Below, piece after piece: positions 1 to 12,245 of a DNA stretch of 64,000 bases. This DNA is from Pisaster brevispinus. Taxonomy: Eukaryota; Echinodermata; Asteroidea; Forcipulatida; Asteriidae. A model generated the notes under the pieces. It was not told the DNA's origin and searched no databases. It worked only from the letters and a program-made list of their open reading frames with translations. The stretch's first letter is position 1; the number at the start of each line of letters is the position of its first letter. The DNA lies in assembly GCA_023634235.1 (NCBI GenBank), contig JAMKCF010000016.1, forward strand, positions 5,937,140 through 6,001,139, given 5' to 3'. The position numbers were made by a program, and so were the translations under genes.

Positions 1-3000
1 AAAAATTATTTCCTAACAAAGCAAAAGGAGCAGACATTTTAACCGAAAGAGGGTCAATAATATTTGTTGTCTCAATAAAGGTGAGAACATATTGCAACTT
101 TGATGGGTTCCTTGGATAGTCTAGAGATTGCAAACTCCAAGAAGACTATCACTTGATGAGTTTTGAAGCACTATTCTTGAAGTGAATATTGCTCAAATAA
201 TATACATTTTTTTCCATTTGCTATTTAAGTAGACATATTCATTACATGATTTAGTCATATCAGCTTTCTGTCTTGAATGTGTTAACTCTCTACACAACAA
301 CAGGAATAAATTGGTCCTTGACAACAGATTCTGAATATCAAGTGATGAGGAGATTTAAGAACACTACTTCCTGCGCAATAAACAGTGCTGGTGGTTTCCT
401 TTAACACAAAAGCCACATTATGGTGAGGGTCAGTTTCTATTACAAAAGCAGAGTATATCATCACTAGACAGATCCTCCAAGACAAAGAAATCCCAATAAT
501 AAGAACTGTGTCATGACAGCGTGGCTGAAACAACAGCACTAATCCACACTAGCCATTTGTGTAATGAATGCTAATCACTGTGATGTACTTGACACTGTTA
601 TTTCATTGTGAGTCATTTGTGTGATGGGATGCTCACTTGATTGCAAACTTGAAATCATTCAGCTAATTCCCCTGTTTGCATGTGTGTGTAAAGAATTTCC
701 TTCCTTCATAGGAATAGAACATGGAGGTGGTTAGAAGGACTAAAAATCACAAATAGTTGTGAAATGTAAGTGTCTGATGTGGCATGAAATGGGGAGCATT
801 TTAAATGTTTGACTCATTCAGAAATAAAATCTGAACAGGAAAACAGAAATTCCCCACAAGCCAACTGCAAGCCATCAACTATGCTACGAATCGTTTTTTA
901 TTTTTTGATCTTAATAACTATTAACCAATGCTTCAATTAAACATCACTTACATTCTTCAGAAAACACAAGTTGAGTTGAACTAAAAATACAAAGAGGAAT
1001 TATTTGGATGGAGCTTTTTAGTTCTTTTCCGATGTGGATTTTGTTGGCGAGTTCAGCAGACTACCTCCACCATGCTTCACCTAAGGTTCTTCTGTAATCA
1101 ACACTGCTTTTATCTTTAATCATGGTGGTAAAACTTAACACTCCCTTTCATTTTTCTCAAGAACTTTTTATAATAACAAGTAAGTCTGTTAATTTAGGTA
1201 AATGAAGATATCTTCATGCTAAGATACCTAGCCTAATTGAAACAAGAAACTACTTCAGCTAATACAAAACAAACCAGGCCTTCTTAGTGCTTGATTATGA
1301 AGGAATCAGGAGTGATGAGAGTTGATGGATAAAGTTCTGGATTAATTTTGTTCTGAATAAGACTTGACCAATAAATGAACTTAATGAAAAGAAACAAACT
1401 TACCACCATGAGACAATGCCAAAACTACTATGACTGTGAAGAGAGTATTCCTCGTCATATCTCAGTGTACTTGAAGATTTTATGATCCACTTAACAAACA
1501 AGCATAGAGCAATCCAACAGATCCTTCAATGATGATTATCACTTCAACTCCTATTGCCTGATGCATACAACTAGGTCTACTGAATGTATTCATATCCTAG
1601 CTTGCAGCATGCTTCCAGTCACCCACTGCCAATCTCATCAAACAACACTCTGATTATAACTTGATGACGGCCGGCTAGCAATCACTAACAATTCTGCAAC
1701 AAACTTACTCCAGTCCCGTGTTCCCAGGGAAGACTACTGGAATTCTGATGTAGGGGAAGGTTTTCTTTGCTGGGATGGCAATTATATACAGGGCTTGTGT
1801 TTAGAATGTCCAGGCGTGATCTAGTGTGCCCTGCATCCACCTAACCAAGCAATAGATGAGACATGAAATGCCCACAGTCAAACCACCACCTCCAGCTACA
1901 CCAACTTGTAATCAAGTGGAAATGTTTACAGATCTAGCCGCTTGCCCCACAAAGACTTGCCTACACAGTGGCCTCACCCAGCATGCAATGATATGGACAT
2001 ATCCTCACTCCATGCAACACACCTGGTAAATGTCTTAAGGCCCCTAACAGATTGCACTAGGACTCTACCATTCTGTCCAAATAGGGGGGTTTATGATGCA
2101 CACCTGATGGTCACACAACCAATGTTTTATCTTGAATTTTAGCACACAGCAACTGGTATTTTTTCTCTTCTGAACTTGAGTAATTTTTAAAGACTATTTA
2201 GAAGTGTCCTGGGGTAGATTTAGATCCCACATTGTCTAATACTTTCTATTTTCTGCCAGGCCTATTTCTTTCAAATTTTCAAAGTATCTCTTTAGTCAGT
2301 TTAGTATTTCAGTTTAGTTTGTTGTCATTTTAAACAATAAATTGTAAGTGTTGCTAAATATTTGCATAAAGTATAAAGCTACTGTGCCTTGAGGATTGGC
2401 GATATATACCCTGGTGTTTCTGAGAGTTTGTAGGAGGCAGTAAGCTACTGATATAACATCCACAGGCCAGGTTGCGTGGTTGTGACCACAGAGTGTGTGT
2501 TTCTTGAGAGGGGGGAGGTAGATGGCTGGCTGTAGAAGCAGATGGCCTCTGGGTTCTTTCAATATTCCTCCAATACTCGGTAGTATTGCTCTTGGCATAT
2601 TAACAACACCCTCATCAAATCTTATTATTAGAACACACACAGATGTGCTTAGTAAGCCCCGCTATAGAGAAAATTTGCCCGGTACTCTGTCGCCAAACTC
2701 CAATCCTATTTAACACAGCTCGGTAAGCCCATCCATTCAATACATTGTTTATCCAGTGTGTGCAATATTATTGGCTTTATTGGTAAAGCTGTCAAACACG
2801 CCAAGTTGTACTGCCTTTTAAATCAAATGTTACTTCATGGTCACTGGTTTATTTGTTTGCCTTCAATAGCAATCATAAAAAAAACTGGAATGTTCCCACA
2901 CATCTCGCACAATAAATTGTTATGAAGCCATCAAAAATCAATTTCCTTTTAACTTCAAATTTGTCATACATTGACACTGGTAGAGCAATGCACTTTAGCC

Positions 3001-4635
3001 AAAACCTTGTAAGTTACTGATCAAATAAAGACAGGTTAATCAAATCATACAGCAAAGACTTCAGAAATGAATGTGTTTGTATTTGAAGCATGTGACGATT
3101 CTTGACAAGTTGTACTGTAGGTGTGTACATTATGTCTCCACTTTATTTTGCAACCCCTCAGCATAGTTTTGCTCAATAGTCTCCTCAGGAAACTGGGAAA
3201 GATCAAAGCTAAGCTGGAGGGGGGTTTTCATTGGAGTTGATGGGGGTGTTGATGACCATTTCTTGATGTAAAGCAGAGAGGATGTTTCCTGCTGTTTACA
3301 GAGGAGGGTTCCATGTTCCATTCAAGGTAAATGACATCACTGGTCCAAATCCCAAAGGTCATCCAAACTTCACCAGATGGAATAACATCATTTTTACCAC
3401 CAATCTCCCAAAGCCTGAGCACAAATCGTCTTTACAGAGACTTTTCTTCAGCAAAGGGTGTCAAATTAATACCCTGACAATGGTCATCAGAGGGCAGTCA
3501 CCAGTTCTCTCAAAACCACAGGAAAGTCACATTTTCTCTGGGTCAAAGATTTCAAAAAGATTTGTTTATTCCTCTTGCTTTTTTAAGGCATGCTGTAAAA
3601 ATACACTGATTAGTCAGATTCTAATTGAGAAATTATATCTATTCATGAACTCTTGCCCAAGGCTTTTTGGTCAGGAGCTCCAAAAACAGAATGTTCGCTT
3701 GGTTCACCCAAACCTTTTGAGGAAACAAAAATACTATGTCTTTCCGTAGTCCAATCAGGGGTAGATTTATGGTAGTAATAAACCTTCTGCAATGAAATTG
3801 TTTTACAGAAAACAATTCCTTTAAAAATATACAGTCCAACTTTGAAAAGACAGTAATGGTAGAACATTTGGAATGAATAAATAAATAAAACAAAATAAAT
3901 AATAATTAAGGCAACTCAGCTTCAGCAAGATTCAAATACTTAAAACATTTTGGGATTTAAGCCATGATTTTGCAGTGAAGTTGATATGTAATTAACTTTT
4001 GCAAGTGTTTTGCAAAGTATCTCTCTATCCACGTGCCATCACAACTCACTTTGCAATCCTGTTGGTGTTAAATTAGGCTTCATTCCAACAAAATTAACAT
4101 GAGGATAATAATAAAGGTGCCTAGGATTCCTGCATCAGATGTTTTCCAAAATTCCCTCATGAAAAAGTTCAATAATAGTGCCCCCTCCCTCATTGAATTA
4201 CCACTGAGTTTCACAGAGCCTATTTAATTATACACTGAAAATTTCACTACAATTCCCAAATGAAACAACTTTTTCTTTTTCTGGAAAGCAATGTACAATA
4301 ATCACAACTTAATTAAAAAATACTATATTCCAGTCTATTGTCAGATATCTTTCAGTTGGCTGAATAATTTACCACATCTCTTCAAAATATACAATTCAAT
4401 TGTACTTTTCAGAGGATTAGTTTTTTTTATGAATTAATGAATTTAGGATTTACAAGCACACATGTACTTTTGTATTGACTACATTGACTGCCATAGAAAC
4501 CAAGAGCATGGCTGATTACTGGAATACTGTCTGAATGAATGTCTGCCTGTCTCATGCACAATCAACACAAGAAAACGAGCAGGGGTTTTCTTGGACACAG
4601 TATTGGCAATGGTGGCGTTAAGCAGGCAAAACCTG
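1..4635. other. Non-coding tract
   Basis: AT-rich DNA with only short, mutually overlapping frames of unremarkable composition. The 155-residue plus-strand frame at 3282-3749 has no domain or gene context. Apart from the weak exon candidate near 3133-3300 I see no feature. Confidence 0.6.
3133..3300 (-). CDS. Weak candidate 3' exon, unknown product
   Basis: On the minus strand, after an acceptor-like TGTAAACAG|CAGG near 3300, an open frame reads a Ser/Thr/Pro-rich stretch (SSTPPSTPMKTPLQLSFD) and then an acidic end (QFPEETIEQNYAEG) before a stop. Its composition is protein-like, but there is no domain, no partner exon and no recognisable family. Confidence 0.15.
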
Positions 4636-4754
4636 GACTCGATTTCACAAAAAGCATCTTCATACCATGATGTGTATCAATCTTCGCTAAGTGCAATGTC
4701 ACAATAAAGATCACGTAAGATGAATCGTAAATAGTGCTTTGTGAAATCAAGCCT
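4636..4754. mobile_element. Short inverted-repeat (MITE-like) element
   Basis: GACTCGATTTCACAAAAAGCA on the left is mirrored by TGCTTTGTGAAATCAAGCC on the right, about 18 bp of imperfect inverted repeat around an 80-bp core. The 70-residue frame across it is not considered coding. Confidence 0.5.
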
Positions 4755-6174
4755 AGCACATGTCTTGCCAGCAAAATTGTCTGGTCAAAGTAGTTGCTAT
4801 TTTATTTCATATTCAATTTAACAATGACTACAGAACCAGTCAAAATAATTAGCACTGCATTCCTTTTTTTGGCAAGTGATATATTTTCAAATGTGTGTAC
4901 TAAATTAATAGTTTTATTGATTTAACAGTGTCCAGGACCACAAAATGATGGTTTTTCCTTTTTTAAATATTGTTTCACTAGTGAAAAAAAGTACACCTCT
5001 TTTTATTTATTTCCAAAATTAAAACCTTTTATTTACTTAAAATAACAACTTTTTAGATTGGAATACTTGATATAATTCCAGCTTTCACTTTACGAATGTC
5101 AAATACATGTTCCCAAGTCAGCCATGCTGTATCATCTTTAATCATAACAGACTCTGAATATTGATTTTTATACCCAACGTCATACACATAGCCCAATGTC
5201 AGTGCAGTTTAACTAGACCCTCAAGTTATTTCCACAAATTGACAAATAAACCCGGTTTCTATTTTAGGACACATAAAATGAAGAGCGCTGTCAAGCCAGT
5301 AAATATATTGTTGAAACTACATGACTGTCAACATGTTACTTTGCCCCTGTCCTCGATGTGTAGCAAAACATCTAGGTACTCAACCGATTTGAACTTCCAT
5401 CATATTGTGTCAAACACCTTATTCAATCCTTTAAATATTTGTTCATATTAAACTTACTTGTTTTGTGTCCAGACTTTGTTTTTTGAGGACTAACATGTAA
5501 AGGGAACGTTTACCTTTGGTTTTTGGAACTGTTTGATTGTTGTAGATATATACAATAAAACTAACCTGTGAAAACATCATTTCAAAAGGTGGTAGCGTTT
5601 TTGAGATATGCCAAAAATCCGGAGCGGTTATATTCACTCAGGAAAAATATCCGTTAATTGGAATACAAAATCTGAGAAACATATCTGACAGTAACAATTC
5701 TCAGATTCAAATTTTGGGGGATAAAAACTGATTTTTTTTTCCATAACTGTATTACTTCAAAGTGAAACAAGTAAAATAAGTTTTTATTGCATCAATTTTA
5801 ACAGTGATTATCAAACGTATACTTTTCCTTTTAAACAAAAACTTAATCAATCCAAAATTGAAAGAATGAAAAAAAACCTGATTATTTTCACTTTTAATTA
5901 CAAGAGTACCTTCCCTTTAATATAAGTTATGTGTGTGGTTTTTTTTTAATCAAGTCCTTTTAAAAGTGCTTGTAATTATCGAGTTGATTTGAATGAAAAC
6001 AGATGGCTCAACATGGCAAGTACTAAATGAACAAAGCTTGAATGTGACTACCTCACGCTTCTACAATGTACAGGAAATTATGCCTTTACAATGAGAGCGT
6101 TTAGTCTATTGGAATGTTATCCTCTCCAGGTGTCTTCATATGTCAACACATGTACAGGATGAGACTCCCAAGCC

Positions 6175-6530
6175 ACAACCCTAGCAGCTATTGTGGGCTG
6201 TATCAGACATTTTCAGGATGATCAGTGGCTGATGGTCAATGATTCCAAGCAGAGCTGTGTATTGAGAGGGTTGTGACATGGAGGGACCAGATCTCTTTGG
6301 TCAGGAGGTTGCTGGACGCCATTTTCAGTCCAAATGTAGCACAACCTATTGAACTAGTGACACCCTGTATGCTAACATGCCTTCTTTTTTTTGGGACTGA
6401 AAATGGCTTCTAATCGCAATGTGTCGCAACTCTCAACACACAGCTCTGCAACAACCCTGCAGCATTGTGGGCTGAATCAGACATCTTCAGAATGGTCAGT
6501 AGTTGATGGTCAATAATCATAAGCAGCAGA
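6175..6530. repeat. Composite of direct and inverted repeats
   Basis: About 80 bp starting ACAACCCT-GCAGC-ATTGTGGGCTG is present at 6175-6258 and again, diverged, at 6451-6530. Between them lie inverted arms: AGAGCTGTGTATTGAGAGG... against ...CTCAACACACAGCTCT, and GCCATTTTCAGTCC (about 6318) against GGGACTGAAAATGGC (about 6394). This looks like a foldback element flanked by, or made of, duplicated sequence. Confidence 0.6.
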
Positions 6531-6562
6531 GGTACACCTACTGAGGTACACCTACTGAGGTG
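6531..6562. repeat. Short tandem repeat (GAGGTACACCTACT-type, 16 bp x 2)
   Basis: Two abutting copies of AGGTACACCTACTG followed by the start of a third (AGGTGC). Confidence 0.8.
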
Positions 6563-6660
6563 CAGATGCATCAAGGTTTTAGTATAGCAGTAGATCCAGA
6601 AATTTGATAAAAAAGTGGTAACAACATATTAACTAAAATTTTAATTCACATGAAAACATT

Positions 6661-6955
6661 TGCCATGGTCCATGTAGTGGAGGTTCTTGGTGTTTTTTGC
6701 CAATGGTGACATTCATTTTGTAAAAGTTCTGCCCCAGTGTCATAGGGGGGCAAGGGCCATATTGTTTTCCCTTATTGTTTTCCCTTTTTGAGGGCACATG
6801 TATCTGACTTTTGCTTTATGTGTGTAGGGAGAGGCACTCGAAAATTGATTTAATTTATCACAAGTTTGCCATGATCCACATTGTTGAGGTTATGTTGGTG
6901 TTTTTGGTCAATGGTGACCTTCGCTTTATAAAAGTTCTACACCAGTGTCGTAGCC
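6661..6955. repeat. Diverged tandem duplication, period about 206 bp
   Basis: 6661-6745 and 6867-6955 share TGCCATG.TCCA, GTTG.TGTTTTT, CAATGGTGAC and AAAAGTTCT..CCAGTGTC.TAG with many substitutions, so the duplication is old. Confidence 0.7.
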
Positions 6956-8490
6956 ATGGCACTAAACGTATGTGAAGTTCTGTGTGTGTGTGTTGGTGGG
7001 TGGGGGATAGGCACATGAATCATGCAGCTAGAAATTTAGAAGAGTGAGTGAATTTATCCTCAATAGTCTTGGTTGTTTTTCCAATAAACAACCAAATTGC
7101 ACTGATAGCTAGACTTCAACAATTACGGAACAACTACTTGGAACAACTACTTGGAACACAAGGTGAAAACCAAACTTATTACGACTAGAGCCTATATCAA
7201 TGGATTGCACATATAAAGTTAGGATTTGAACTATGTGGAACATGCATGCAATGTCTGTCTTTGTGAACTAGCCGTCATTAGGGCATGCTTGAGGTTACCA
7301 TAAGATTATGCAGACAAAATCTCTATTGTGATGTGACATTGTGATTAAGATTTTGAGTTTTCCATATGCTTAAAAGCATTTATTTTTTCCAACCAACATT
7401 GGCAGTGCTTGGTAGCAGACAATATATGAATTTTCCATTCAAGAATTTCAAATAAATATTGGGGATTATCATATAATTTAAATCTTGAAGGTTTAATTTT
7501 TCAGCTAAAGTTTGTATTTCCAATTTAATGTTTAGCGGTTTAAAATAACAGCATGGCTTGTGTCATCATAGATGAAGTCTTTGTGCCAGAAGGGAGACGT
7601 TATTAATGTTTTTACAGTGTTCTTGTCAACTTAATGACAAGTCTACATCTAAAGGCAGTTTTATGATTATGGCCCAAAATCTGAAAGCTTGACCTTTTCA
7701 GTTTGTTGCTGAAGGTGTTACCTCATCACTCTTTCATTTAACAATAATAAAGTGAACAGCCCACTTGTGACTTCAATATCTTTTAGCCTATAGCAGGACA
7801 ATGATTGGAACTCAACATGCTGAATTGTACATGGTAAGCGTCATGAGACATTACCTTATCAATGTTTGAATCATGACGATTGACTTATTGATAGGAGGTT
7901 GTGCTAACCATGTCAACATATTTGATAAAATCTTTAAACCATACCCGAGGAAGTGTAGTCTGCAAATAATATATGAGTTTAAAATGTTGCAAAAACAACA
8001 AAATGCAGTTTTCTGAAAACCCACCACCTATTGCGATGAACATGTTTCTAAGTTGTTATAATGTATATCACTTCAAAACTAGTACAACTGTATGTCCGAT
8101 TGAACATGGCTAGAATTTTTCACTGGCCAGTGATTTTAGCTTCGGGCCAGTAAACTCATGACCACTCCAATCCAGCGGTCTTGTGTTTTTCAATTCAATA
8201 AAAATATCTCACTGTGTATAATCTTGAACAGAAACAAATTATGTTCAAATGTTGACTTAAGTCAAATACTTTTAAATATTCTATTAAGTAATTAAAAATA
8301 CTTAACAACATGAAGACAAATGAGATGATTTTCTTGTACATGTCATCAAGCTTGTTTAAATAAAATAAAATAAAATGCATGCTAAGTTGTGGTAGGAAGT
8401 TTTTTTCTTCTTCTCATTTTGATTCTAATCTTGTCAAATTATTTCTGGTCCAGTAAACATTTTGAGATACAAGTCCTAAGGTCTTGTGCA

Positions 8491-9210
8491 CCGCGTTTAC
8501 ACTAGATCCAGAAAGGTGGATTGAGATCCGGCATTTTTTTAACGACCGCAGATCAAGATCCTGTGTCGCGTTTACACCAGCGCTTGATCCGGCTCCGATC
8601 CCACTTTTGAACCGGATGTATATTGGTCATGACGTCACCGCTCCTCGCAAAAAGCTCAAAGGTCACGATTACAGCGCGCCACTTCTAGAAATAATTATTA
8701 TCAATGTGAAGGTAGAATGCAGAAAATATAGTACAGCAAATGATACGGATAACAACGACCATGCAGGTAGAAATATTTTGTAGATGGGAATTAACAAAAT
8801 ACAGCAACAAGGCAAGCTCTGAACGTAACGATGTATGTATAAAAACAACAAAACGTTTCACACACGCACAGTCCATGGGATTGTGCACACAGCACACACA
8901 AAAATATAAACAGCAACGGATGTCCCACCAAAGCACAAGCAAAAAGCGCGCCATTCGTAGCGAAACAGGAAATGACCACATCGAATTGCGGTGTCTGATC
9001 CACCTTTGCGGTTACACTTGTATTTGGAATCCACTTTGCCGGATCTGATCCACCAATTGCCGGATTCAACCCTCCTCGAAAGGTGGATTAAAATTGCCGG
9101 ATCTTGAACCGGGTCTGATCCGGCTTTTTTGCGTTTACACTAGCCGTTAATCCACATTGCCGGATCAGACCCAGGTCTGATCCACCTTTCTGGATCTAAT
9201 GTAAACGGGG
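8491..9210. mobile_element. Non-autonomous DNA transposon with about 30-bp terminal inverted repeats
   Basis: The left end reads CCGCGTTTACACTAGATCC and continues AGAAAGGTGGAT; the right end in reverse reads CCCCGTTTACATTAGATCC and continues AGAAAGGTGGAT, giving an inverted repeat of about 30 bp with few differences. GTTTACAC-type motifs recur inside at about 8571 (GCGTTTACACCAG), 9003 and 9131 (GCGTTTACACTAG), amid many GATCCGG/GATCCACC copies. The roughly 100-residue frames on both strands overlap one another and resemble no transposase. I saw no clear target duplication. Confidence 0.8.
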
Positions 9211-10536
9211 TCGTGGATTTCTCCCTCAAATTTGAGCCCAGCTGAATGAACTCACTCTTAAATAAATGCAGAGTCATCACTCTAAAATAATGTTAGGTTT
9301 TCCACACTCAACTTTCCTCCAGTGGACCTTCCATCAAGAAACAAGGAAATTGGTTTTTGATCCAGATAGGTGATTATACTGAAATAGTATAACTTGATAC
9401 ATCAGACAACGTAGGAAAGAATTCAATCCATTTCTTGCCTTAGACAATGACCATTTTATGATGTAGTAAATCTTCCTTAAATCGATAATTGAACAAGCCT
9501 TTTTAATACATGGTAAAGTATCAGTGATAATCAAGAAAACAACAAATCCATGTTTCAACTTAAAGCTTAGTATTGGCATAAAGCTGGTATCAATAATAAC
9601 TATCAATGTCCAAAATTGCTACATTCTTTGATAAAATTATGGTTGAATTCAAAATCTTATTCCCCTTTGTAATAGGCCAAGCAAGATGAGCATGTTTCTA
9701 ACAAAAATCTATAATTTATTCAAAGCATGTTACACAGGTTAGGCCTAGTATGGTATTTAATGAAACCCAAAGAACTTACATGATATTTTCAAAAAAAAAT
9801 TACAATTATTCCTTAAGGGATGGTTAAACTTCATTCACTGAGCCCTTATCAAAACTACAGCTTTGACTTGGCCTCAGCTTGGGCTTCGTTTGCCTGTTTA
9901 AAGCCCCACACTGAAAGTGCACATTTTCAAAATCACTTATAGAGCCTAAGCCTGCAACCAAGTTCAAGCCGTCGTTTCAAAAAAGGCCATAGTAGCTTGT
10001 ATTTCAAACTCTCATCTTTTCCTCCTGCATCACCCTTGAGTTATCCTTAGATGGCATAGCTGCACCATTGATTGGCAAAATATAAATATGCAAGTGCAAA
10101 TAATAATTTTCTTACACACTTATCTGTCTGGAGGCAAGTGCTTCTACTCTGAACTCTTCAGCCTGATTGAGTGCAATAGGTGAAGTATGCCCTAAATGAA
10201 AACACTCTCAGAGTGCAACACAATTCAACCAATGCAACAAATTGTTTGAAATGAACTTCTTGCCTGGGTAGCATCAACCTGGATCTCATGGTGCTTATTT
10301 CTATTGGGACTGGTTACATTTCAACAGACTGCGAAATTCCACAACCAATTCAAACAATGCACTGCAACAAATTATCTGTGACTGGCACTGGCCTTAATCT
10401 CCTGTTGTTTATTGCTGTATGGAGTTTGGTCATATCCAAACTGTTGGTTTCCCCTGTATACATGTAGCTATGGATACATTTTCATTTCTACTTTTGCCCA
10501 TGCATTAGCATGAACTGACAGCCAAATGCTCTTAAT

Positions 10537-10662
10537 ATAGACCTTATGCATTGACGTCATCCTGTGATCATCTTAGGGGTGTAAGGACAATGAAACAACC
10601 AAAACGCACAACCAATGAGCAATACTCTATCCTGTGACATCATAATAATACATAAGGTCTAT
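10537..10662. mobile_element. 126-bp MITE
   Basis: Starts ATAGACCTTATGCATT and ends with the reverse of ATAGACCTTATGTATT. The inverted homology continues inward (CATCCTGTGA against TGTCACAGGATAG). It is short, non-coding and probably a deletion derivative of a DNA transposon. Confidence 0.7.
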
Positions 10663-11179
10663 TTGTGCAAGACCCTGGAGAGGTTTTTGTCTAGAAATTA
10701 TTCTCCACAATCCATTGAAATAAAATTCTTGACATGCTAACCCCCTTGGAAACAACGTAACTTCTCAGCTGGCTAGAAGTAACACCACAAGTCTTGATCT
10801 ATGTCAGTGATAGGAGAGAGGACTGTACTCTCCTTAATACTGCTTTCAATGTCTTGGCTCACTAGCATTATACTAAATGTGTTCATCTACATGTACATAT
10901 AGTTAAGCTTTATACGGATCTAGATTTTTATATAATTCCTTTTTAATCATTAATTGCGTATTGTACATCATTAGGGGCAAATGTCTTTTCTTTTAACCTA
11001 CTTTTTAATTGGGCTTTATGGCTTTAAAAAAAAGTTTCTCGTCTGCCTGTGTCATGTCGGTTTAGACTGACATTTCACATCTTTGTAATTTAACATTTTT
11101 ATTTTTATGAGCATTCTTAATCTGTTTATCTTAAATTGTTCGGTAATTCGTAATTTGTCACAGACCTTTTATTTGTAAC

Positions 11180-11250
11180 CTCTGTGAAGTGCTTTGGGAC
11201 CCTGTTTTGAGTTCAGGGCGCTATATAAAAGCTGTTTATTGTTACTCTAA
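11180..11250 (+). repeat. LINE 3'-tail-like sequence
   Basis: CTGTGAAGTGCTTTGGGACC followed by AGGGCGCTATATAAAAGC resembles the conserved 3' end of CR1/L2-type LINEs (AAGCGCTTTG... GGCGCTATATAAA). The AT-rich sequence just upstream (about 10920-11180) may belong to the same copy. No reading frame remains. Confidence 0.6.
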
Positions 11251-11722
11251 TTATTAAATTGTTTGAAATGAACTTGCTGTAAAGCTACCACTTCCCTTCT
11301 GCATCTTTTGGATTTTTTCTATAGGGTCGTTTAAGATGGGTTACATCTTGATGTAGACTAGTGATAATCAATCCTGCCAAGTACTGACAATTACAGGATG
11401 CTATTTCTCCACGATGTCTCAAATTCACATAATTCAGATTCCGTTGTGTACACATTTAGCCCAGTGGTGCATTGATGTATGCACTGGAAGCAGTGATTGA
11501 TGCTGCCACACTTCTACTCCTATATACATGTAATAGTATTCAGATGAACTAGAACTAAACTCAACACCAACTTTAAGACAGACTCTGTGCTATCTTTCAT
11601 GAATACTTTTTAAAGAAATACATCACAAAGTTTCCAGTAAAATAAATTGTTTTAATTTACTTTTTGATCAACTGTAATAATGGACTTTATCTTCAGGGCG
11701 TGGTGGATGACTGAGACTGAGA

Positions 11723-12245
11723 GGGTACGTTCACACGAGTAGCTAACTTCGCTGCTAGCTAACAGCGAACAATTTGTGACCGTGTGAACGCAAAAATAGT
11801 CAACCTCGCTGCTAACTTCGCTGCTAATTTCGCTGCTAACTTCGCTGCTAACTCCAAAAGTTAGGAGCGAAAATTTCCGCTGCTAACTTCAGTTTTACGA
11901 CTTAGCAGTGAAACTTGATACTTTAACAGCGCTATTTTGCCGTGTGAACGCAACTGACCGTAAACACTTTAGACCACTTCCGTTGATTGTTTATATTACT
12001 AACTTCAGCTATCTTCAGCTAGCTGGAAAAGGTTGGAGTTATGTAATTTTTCTTGTGCGCGCGCGCGAAAACAACCGGAAGATGACGTAATGGTTTTGTG
12101 ACCTTTGCAGACAGCTATCGGCAGTTAGCACTCCATGTGAACGCAAGGCGTTTTTTTAGTTAAGTCCATTTTTACGAGGATCCCCCGCTGCAAATATTTA
12201 GCAGCGAAGTTAGCAGTGAAGTTAGCTACTCGTGTGAACATGCCC
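11723..12245. mobile_element. Non-autonomous DNA transposon with terminal inverted repeats and subterminal 12-bp array
   Basis: The left end GGGTACGTTCACACGAGTAG is mirrored by the right end, which in reverse reads GGGCATGTTCACACGAGTAG; both continue CTAACTTC(G/A)CTGCTA, about 36 bp in all. Inside the left end CGCTGCTAACTT is repeated four times with one change (about 11809-11853). GTGAACGCA recurs at about 11784, 11944 and 12138. No convincing coding frame. The 523-bp length and terminal structure fit a PIF/Harbinger-type MITE; no target duplication was resolved. Confidence 0.85.

Larger units (their letters stand above)
4755..8490. other. Non-coding tract with degenerate local repeats
   Basis: No supported gene. 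Holds the repeat structures at 6175-6955 and a small direct repeat GGAACAACTACTT x 2 near 7126-7155; otherwise featureless AT-rich sequence. Confidence 0.6.
9211..11722. other. Non-coding tract
   Basis: Contains only the 126-bp MITE and the LINE-tail-like segment listed separately. I see nothing else. Confidence 0.55.

Noticed and set aside
3282..3749. 155-residue frame
   Set aside because: Ser/Lys/Phe-rich in the way AT-rich random DNA is, with no domain; overlapping frames on the other strand are equally long in parts.
8484..9069. Overlapping frames of about 100 residues
   Set aside because: They lie inside a non-autonomous DNA transposon, overlap on both strands and show no transposase motif.
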